This document shows positions 44,839 through 48,490 of a DNA stretch of 48,490 nt, one piece after another (within the stretch, counting starts at the first letter, position 1; the number at the start of each line of letters is the position of its first letter). This DNA comes from AC-32 sp036265535 (GTDB taxonomy: Bacteria; Actinomycetota; Thermoleophilia; Gaiellales; Gaiellaceae), in the NCBI GenBank assembly GCA_036265535.1, contig DATAOV010000027.1, positions 1 through 48,490 of the forward strand, read 5' to 3'. The notes below the pieces were generated by a model. The model was not told the origin of the DNA, did not search any database, and saw nothing but the letters and a program-made list of their open reading frames with translations. The translations under genes were made by a program, and so were the position numbers.

Positions 44839-46313
44839 CACGCCTCGGGGAGAAACGCGGGAGCTGCCTCCGGCGCGACCGTCTCGTCCTCGACGTAGAC
44901 GCGGTCCATGTCCTTCAGCTTGTCCGGCCGCGCTCGGACGAGCCAGATCGTGAGGAGCACCCCGAGCGCCGTCCACGCGATCGCGACCCAGTTGGCGTAC
45001 TTGATCGGATAGGTCGGGGGCACCTTGTAGAACTGGTAGTAGAGCGGGAAGAAGAAGAGCACGATCCCGCCGACCGGCAGGATCAGGTGGAGCAGCACGT
45101 TGAACTGGCTGCGGCCCGGACCGAGGTAGTACTTGATGCAACCCGCGGCGACGAGCATGTAGACGACGATCACGACAGGCACCGCCATCGTCGCGATCAT
45201 CGCGAAGCCGGTCAGCGGCCCCCATTTCCAGCCGAACAGCACCCCGAGCACGAGCGCGAAGATCGTCATCCAGATGATCGCGACGTTCGGCGTCTTGAAC
45301 TCCGGGTGCGTGCGGGCCAGCGGGCGCGGCGCCAGGCCGTTGCGAGCCAGAGCATAGAAGACGCGAGTGGCCGCGTTGACGGCGGCGTTGGAGTTCGCCG
45401 CGATCGAGTTGCAGATCGCGAAGAAGACGAGGATCCACCCGGTGCTCCAGAAGACCTTGCCGAGGTTGCGCCACGGATCGGCGCCGGTGGCCTGCGTCAC
45501 GAAGTTGTCGAAACCAGCCCCGAACACCCATGCGTACGAGCAGAGCACGTAGAAGAGGCCGATCACGATCGCCGAGCCTACGACCGCACGTGGGACCGTG
45601 CGTCTTGGATGCTTCCCCTCCTCCCCCAGCGGTGCGGCGGCCTCGAACCCGATGAAGGCGAGGATCGCGAACACCATCCCCTTGAAGACGCCGCTCCAGT
45701 CGCCAGCCGCATGGTTGGGGTTGAACGGCTGCGCGTTCAGGTCACCGGCGTTCGAGATCAGCATCCAGACGGCAAGGGCGCCGAAGATAGCGATCTCGAA
45801 GGCGCCGAGGATCACGCCGGCCGTCGTCGAGAGCCGGATGTCGCGGTACGTGAGCGCCAGCACGAGGAGGGCCATCAGAGCGAACCAGATCCACCACTGG
45901 CCGTGTAGTTCCAGCCGACCTCGCTCTGAAAGACGTCTGTCATCGCCCAGCCGAACTCGAGGTAGAGGAACGGGGCGACGAGCGGCTCGAAGCCGATGAA
46001 GAGCCACGCCACCAGGAAGCCGGCACCGGGGCCGAGGCTGCGGGCGACATAGGTGTACATCCCGCCCCGCCGACGGGAAGAGCTTCGCGAGCTGCCCGAT
46101 CGCCGTCGCGGCGCAGATACAGGCGATCAGGGCCAGGCCGACGGACAACGGCAGGGCCTGTCGCGCGTCCGGCACGGAGATGTAGATCGAGTACGCGACG
46201 GCGGCGGCCGGCGCCATGTGCGTGATCGACTGGAAGAGAACCTGCCACAGGCCGATCGAGTGCTCGCGCAGGTGGTCGAAGCGACGAGGTGCGTCCACAG
46301 GGACGGCTTCCAT
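44838..46313 (-). CDS. APC-superfamily amino acid/amide permease (with two compensating frame errors)
   Basis: About 491 residues from the ATG at 46313, behind GGGAGG. Most of the protein has normal APC-family membrane segments (SITHMAPAAAVAYSIYISV, GMVFAILAFIGFEAAAPLGEEGKHPRRTVPRAVVGSAIVIGLFYVLCSYAWVFGAGF, IWMTIFALVLGVLFGW). Between about 45900 and 46066 the frame is off: the true sequence (MYTYVARSLGPGAGFLVAWLFIGFEPLVAPFLYLEFGWAMTDVF) is in the next frame. One extra base in the GGGGCGGG run near 46061-46070 and one missing base near 45899-45906 cancel out. The annotated frame thus contains a 55-residue nonsense stretch. Errors in the sequence are the likely reason. Confidence 0.85.
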   Translation of the reverse strand: MEAVPVDAPRRFDHLREHSIGLWQVLFQSITHMAPAAAVAYSIYISVPDARQALPLSVGLALIACICAATAIGQLAKLFPSAGRDVHLCRPQPRPRCRLPGGVALHRLRAARRPVPLPRVRLGDDRRLSERGRLELHGQWWIWFALMALLVLALTYRDIRLSTTAGVILGAFEIAIFGALAVWMLISNAGDLNAQPFNPNHAAGDWSGVFKGMVFAILAFIGFEAAAPLGEEGKHPRRTVPRAVVGSAIVIGLFYVLCSYAWVFGAGFDNFVTQATGADPWRNLGKVFWSTGWILVFFAICNSIAANSNAAVNAATRVFYALARNGLAPRPLARTHPEFKTPNVAIIWMTIFALVLGVLFGWKWGPLTGFAMIATMAVPVVIVVYMLVAAGCIKYYLGPGRSQFNVLLHLILPVGGIVLFFFPLYYQFYKVPPTYPIKYANWVAIAWTALGVLLTIWLVRARPDKLKDMDRVYVEDETVAPEAAPAFLPEA

Positions 46314-46697
46314 CGAGAACCTCCCTCTTCGGTTCTGGGCGAAGAGCGAGTTTCTCCGAGGCCGCCGCGTCACGCAACAGCCGTGCCGCTGCGTAAGGCG
46401 CTAGTGAGGTGGGGCGGGAGGATTCGAACCTTTGTTTGCGCCTCACCTTTGAGGACCGCAGCGAGGCGGACTACGCGACCTCCTTGAAGTTCTCTGCGTC
46501 GCGTCTTGGAGGCGGAAACGTCCGAGTAGTCCGCGGGAATCCGACTAGCCGATTGCTTGAAAGGCTGCGCTGCATGGCCTGATCAGCACTTCGTCCCGAT
46601 CGACCGCCATTTCTTGCGCCCCGCCGGCGGCCATGACCGGCTCCTCCCACCGTGGCGAAACCGTGCCTTCCGCGCATGAGGAGTAGGCTTGAGGCAA
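46314..46697. other. 384-base gap with a tRNA 3'-end-like remnant
   Basis: This gap lies between the divergent permease and LuxR-type regulator. At 46408-46431 the minus strand reads AGGTTCGAATCC then TCCCGCCCCACC, exactly like the T-loop and acceptor end of a tRNA, ending ACC. The T-stem pairs only in three positions, and no matching acceptor 5' strand, D-arm or usable anticodon stem is found upstream, so it is not a functional tRNA. It may be a tRNA gene fragment left by an integration or deletion event. The rest (46432-46697) holds no gene I can support. Confidence 0.55.
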
Positions 46698-48490
46698 ATG
46701 AGCGTGGCCGCGGCCGCCGAACCGCTGCTCGAGCGGAGCGAGGCGCTGGCGCGGATCGAGTCAGCGCTGGCCGACGCGCGCACTGGGCGCGGAAGGTTCG
46801 TCGTAGTCGAAGGGCAGGCCGGGATCGGGAAGACGGCGCTGCTCGCGGCGACGCGGACGACGGCTGCGGAGAGCGGAATGCGTGTGCTTCGCTCGCGGGG
46901 GACCGAGCTGGAGCACGATTTCGCCTTCGGAGTGGTGCGTCAGCTGTTCGAGCCGGCGCTGGTCGAGGCATCGGAGCTCGAACGCGCCGACCTGCTGCAA
47001 GCCGCTGCCGGTGTGGCTGCCGGCTTGCTTGGGCTCCCAGGCGCGCCACCTACAGGGAGCCTGTCTTCCCCGGGCGTCGATCCATCGTTCGCGATCCTCC
47101 ACGGCCTGTACTGGTTGTGCGCGAATCTTGCCGCCGCCGGCCCGCTCTGCCTAGTCGTCGACGACGCGCAGTCGGCAGACGCCGCGTCCCTCCGCTACCT
47201 GGCCTTCCTGCTCACGCGGCTCGACGAGCTGGACGCCGCGCTCGTCGTAGCGACCCGCCCTCGTGAGCCAGGTACCGACGCCGAGCTGCTTACGACTGTG
47301 ACGACCGATCCCTCTGCCGACGTGATCCGTCTCGCTCCTCTGACGAGAGCCGCCGTTGCCCAGCTGCTGGAAGCGGGGCTCGGCAGGGCCCCGTATCCGG
47401 CCGTCGTCGATACCTGCCTGGTCGTGACACACGGGACGCCGTTCCTCGTGCGCGAGCTCGTGACGGCGCTGAGCGAGGGAGGCATCGGAATCGATGCACA
47501 AACGGCCGGTCGCTCGATTCACCTTCGGCTCAGTCGGCTGCCGGACCACGCGGGGCGGCTCGCGAGAGCGCTAGCGGTCCTCGAGCAGAGCGACCTACTG
47601 CAAGCCGCGCGACTCGCGGGTCTCGAAGAGCTCAAGGCAGCCGCTGCAGCCGATGTGCTTGTGATTGCGGGGATCCTCGAGCCTGGCCGGCCGCTGAGGT
47701 TCGTGCATCCGATCGTCCGCAACGGGATCTATTCGGAGCTCTCCAGCGCAGAGCGCCTGCAAGGCCACCGCCGCGCCGCCGAACTGCTCGCCGAGCAACC
47801 GGGCGCGTCCGCGCGCGTCGCCCAGCATCTGCTGATCAGTGAGCCCGCCGCCGATGGCTGGGTCGTCGAACGGCTGGTCGAGGCCGCCGGCGCGGCCCGG
47901 AAGCAGGGCGCTCACGAGTCGGAGGCCGTCTTCCTGCGCCGAGCGCTCGCTGAACCGCCGCCGGGCGAGCGGTCGGGATTGCTGCTCGACCTCGGGATGG
48001 CCGAGGCGAGCGCCGGGCTCGCCGATTGGCCCGAGCACTTGCAGCAGGCCGTGGACGCCGCGCCGAACGCCGCAGCAGCCGCCGAGGCAGCGATGGTGCT
48101 GGCGAACGCACTCAGCCGCGCCCAGCACTACACCGAGGCGGTCGAAGTTCTCGATCGCGCATCATCGGCGCTCGATTCCGGTCACGCCGAGCTCGCGCTC
48201 CGGCTCGAGGCTGCGGCCGTCCTACCCGCGCTGAACGACCCGGTGGCCGTACCTTCAGTGGCCCTCCGCCGCGAGAGGTTGCACGAGCGTGCCGCGAGCG
48301 ATCCCGCAGCGCCACCCGAGGTCCTGGCCTCAGCCGCGTTCGTCTCCATCCTTACGAACGAGCCCGCCGAGACCGGCGCCGACCTCGCGACCCGAGCGCT
48401 TTTGGCCCAAGACAGCGCAGGACCCGTCTCGGACAGCGGGCCATGGTTCTCGTTCGCAGCGTGGTTTGCGCATACCACGTTCGCGCTTCT
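46698..48490 (+). CDS. LuxR-type (LAL) large ATP-binding transcriptional regulator, C-terminus outside window
   Basis: The frame from ATG 46698 is open to the right edge (597 codons seen). It has an AAA/STAND-type ATPase domain with Walker A (VVEGQAGIGKTALLAATR, near residue 40), Walker B (LCLVVDDAQSADAASLRYLAFLL), the LxRL-x-PL segment (VIRLAPLTRAAVAQLLEAGLG) and a winged-helix-like follow-up (FLVRELVTALSEGG ... LRFVHPIVRNGIYSELSSAERLQGHRRAAELLAEQ). TPR-like helical repeats rich in alanine come next. This matches MalT/LAL regulators, which end in a LuxR helix-turn-helix that would lie beyond the window. Target unknown. Confidence 0.88.
   Translation, partial: MSVAAAAEPLLERSEALARIESALADARTGRGRFVVVEGQAGIGKTALLAATRTTAAESGMRVLRSRGTELEHDFAFGVVRQLFEPALVEASELERADLLQAAAGVAAGLLGLPGAPPTGSLSSPGVDPSFAILHGLYWLCANLAAAGPLCLVVDDAQSADAASLRYLAFLLTRLDELDAALVVATRPREPGTDAELLTTVTTDPSADVIRLAPLTRAAVAQLLEAGLGRAPYPAVVDTCLVVTHGTPFLVRELVTALSEGGIGIDAQTAGRSIHLRLSRLPDHAGRLARALAVLEQSDLLQAARLAGLEELKAAAAADVLVIAGILEPGRPLRFVHPIVRNGIYSELSSAERLQGHRRAAELLAEQPGASARVAQHLLISEPAADGWVVERLVEAAGAARKQGAHESEAVFLRRALAEPPPGERSGLLLDLGMAEASAGLADWPEHLQQAVDAAPNAAAAAEAAMVLANALSRAQHYTEAVEVLDRASSALDSGHAELALRLEAAAVLPALNDPVAVPSVALRRERLHERAASDPAAPPEVLASAAFVSILTNEPAETGADLATRALLAQDSAGPVSDSGPWFSFAAWFAHTTFAL

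Noticed and set aside
46404..46485. A full tRNA gene on the minus strand
   Set aside because: Only the T-loop and acceptor 3' end fit; acceptor, D- and anticodon stems do not pair.

Overview
The window is GC-rich DNA from an actinobacterium-like, probably monoderm organism. I would guess a deep-branching lineage such as class Thermoleophilia (Gaiellales or Solirubrobacterales relatives). The guess rests on codon use, the many GTG starts, the gene order tRNA-Met/rpmG/secE/nusG/rplKAJL/rpoB, type IV pilus genes without a secretin, and aerobic CO dehydrogenases. No ribosomal RNA is present to confirm it.

Positions 1-7662 (minus strand) hold the core transcription/translation block: tRNA-Met(CAT), rpmG, secE, nusG, rplK, rplA, an L10 leader, rplJ, rplL, a small secreted protein of unknown role, and rpoB, which runs off the left edge. 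Positions 7713-10660 hold a creatininase-family gene, pdxH, a frameshifted isochorismatase-family gene, the remnant of a GntR regulator and a cation-efflux-like transporter. This stretch looks worn and rearranged.

Positions 10819-26252 are a type IV pilus (T4P) locus: pilC, a PilV-like minor pilin, a PilP-like protein, pilO, pilN, pilM, pilT, three tandem major pilins, a cysteine-free thioredoxin-fold candidate, pilB, pilD, PilX-like and PilW-like minor pilins, and a PASTA-type protein. A second retraction ATPase (PilU-like), with a lytic transglycosylase/M23 peptidoglycan hydrolase, lies apart at 38545-41147. Eight transcription units here, including the distant pilU one, carry the same two-box element, TCAA-like, 16 bases, GCCGATA. 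This closely resembles sigma-28 (FliA/SigD/WhiG) promoters. In four of them a GTG start lies exactly 8 bases beyond the -10 box, which implies leaderless transcripts. I consider this the most interesting signal in the window.

Positions 26407-38318 hold two molybdenum CO dehydrogenase clusters meeting tail to tail. One is form II (coxS-coxL-coxM, AYRGAGR motif) with xdhC, coxE and coxD beside it. The other is a true form I set (coxM-coxS-coxL, AYRCSFR motif) followed by an XdhC-YHS fusion and coxG. Together they suggest scavenging of atmospheric CO as an energy supplement, with the maturation genes probably shared.

Positions 41202-48490 hold a membrane protein, a geranylgeranyl-reductase-family flavoprotein, an unknown acidic protein, an acetamidase/formamidase with an APC-type permease (which shows two compensating frameshifts), a 384-base gap with a tRNA 3'-end-like remnant, and the N-terminal part of a large LuxR-type (LAL) ATPase regulator cut by the right edge.
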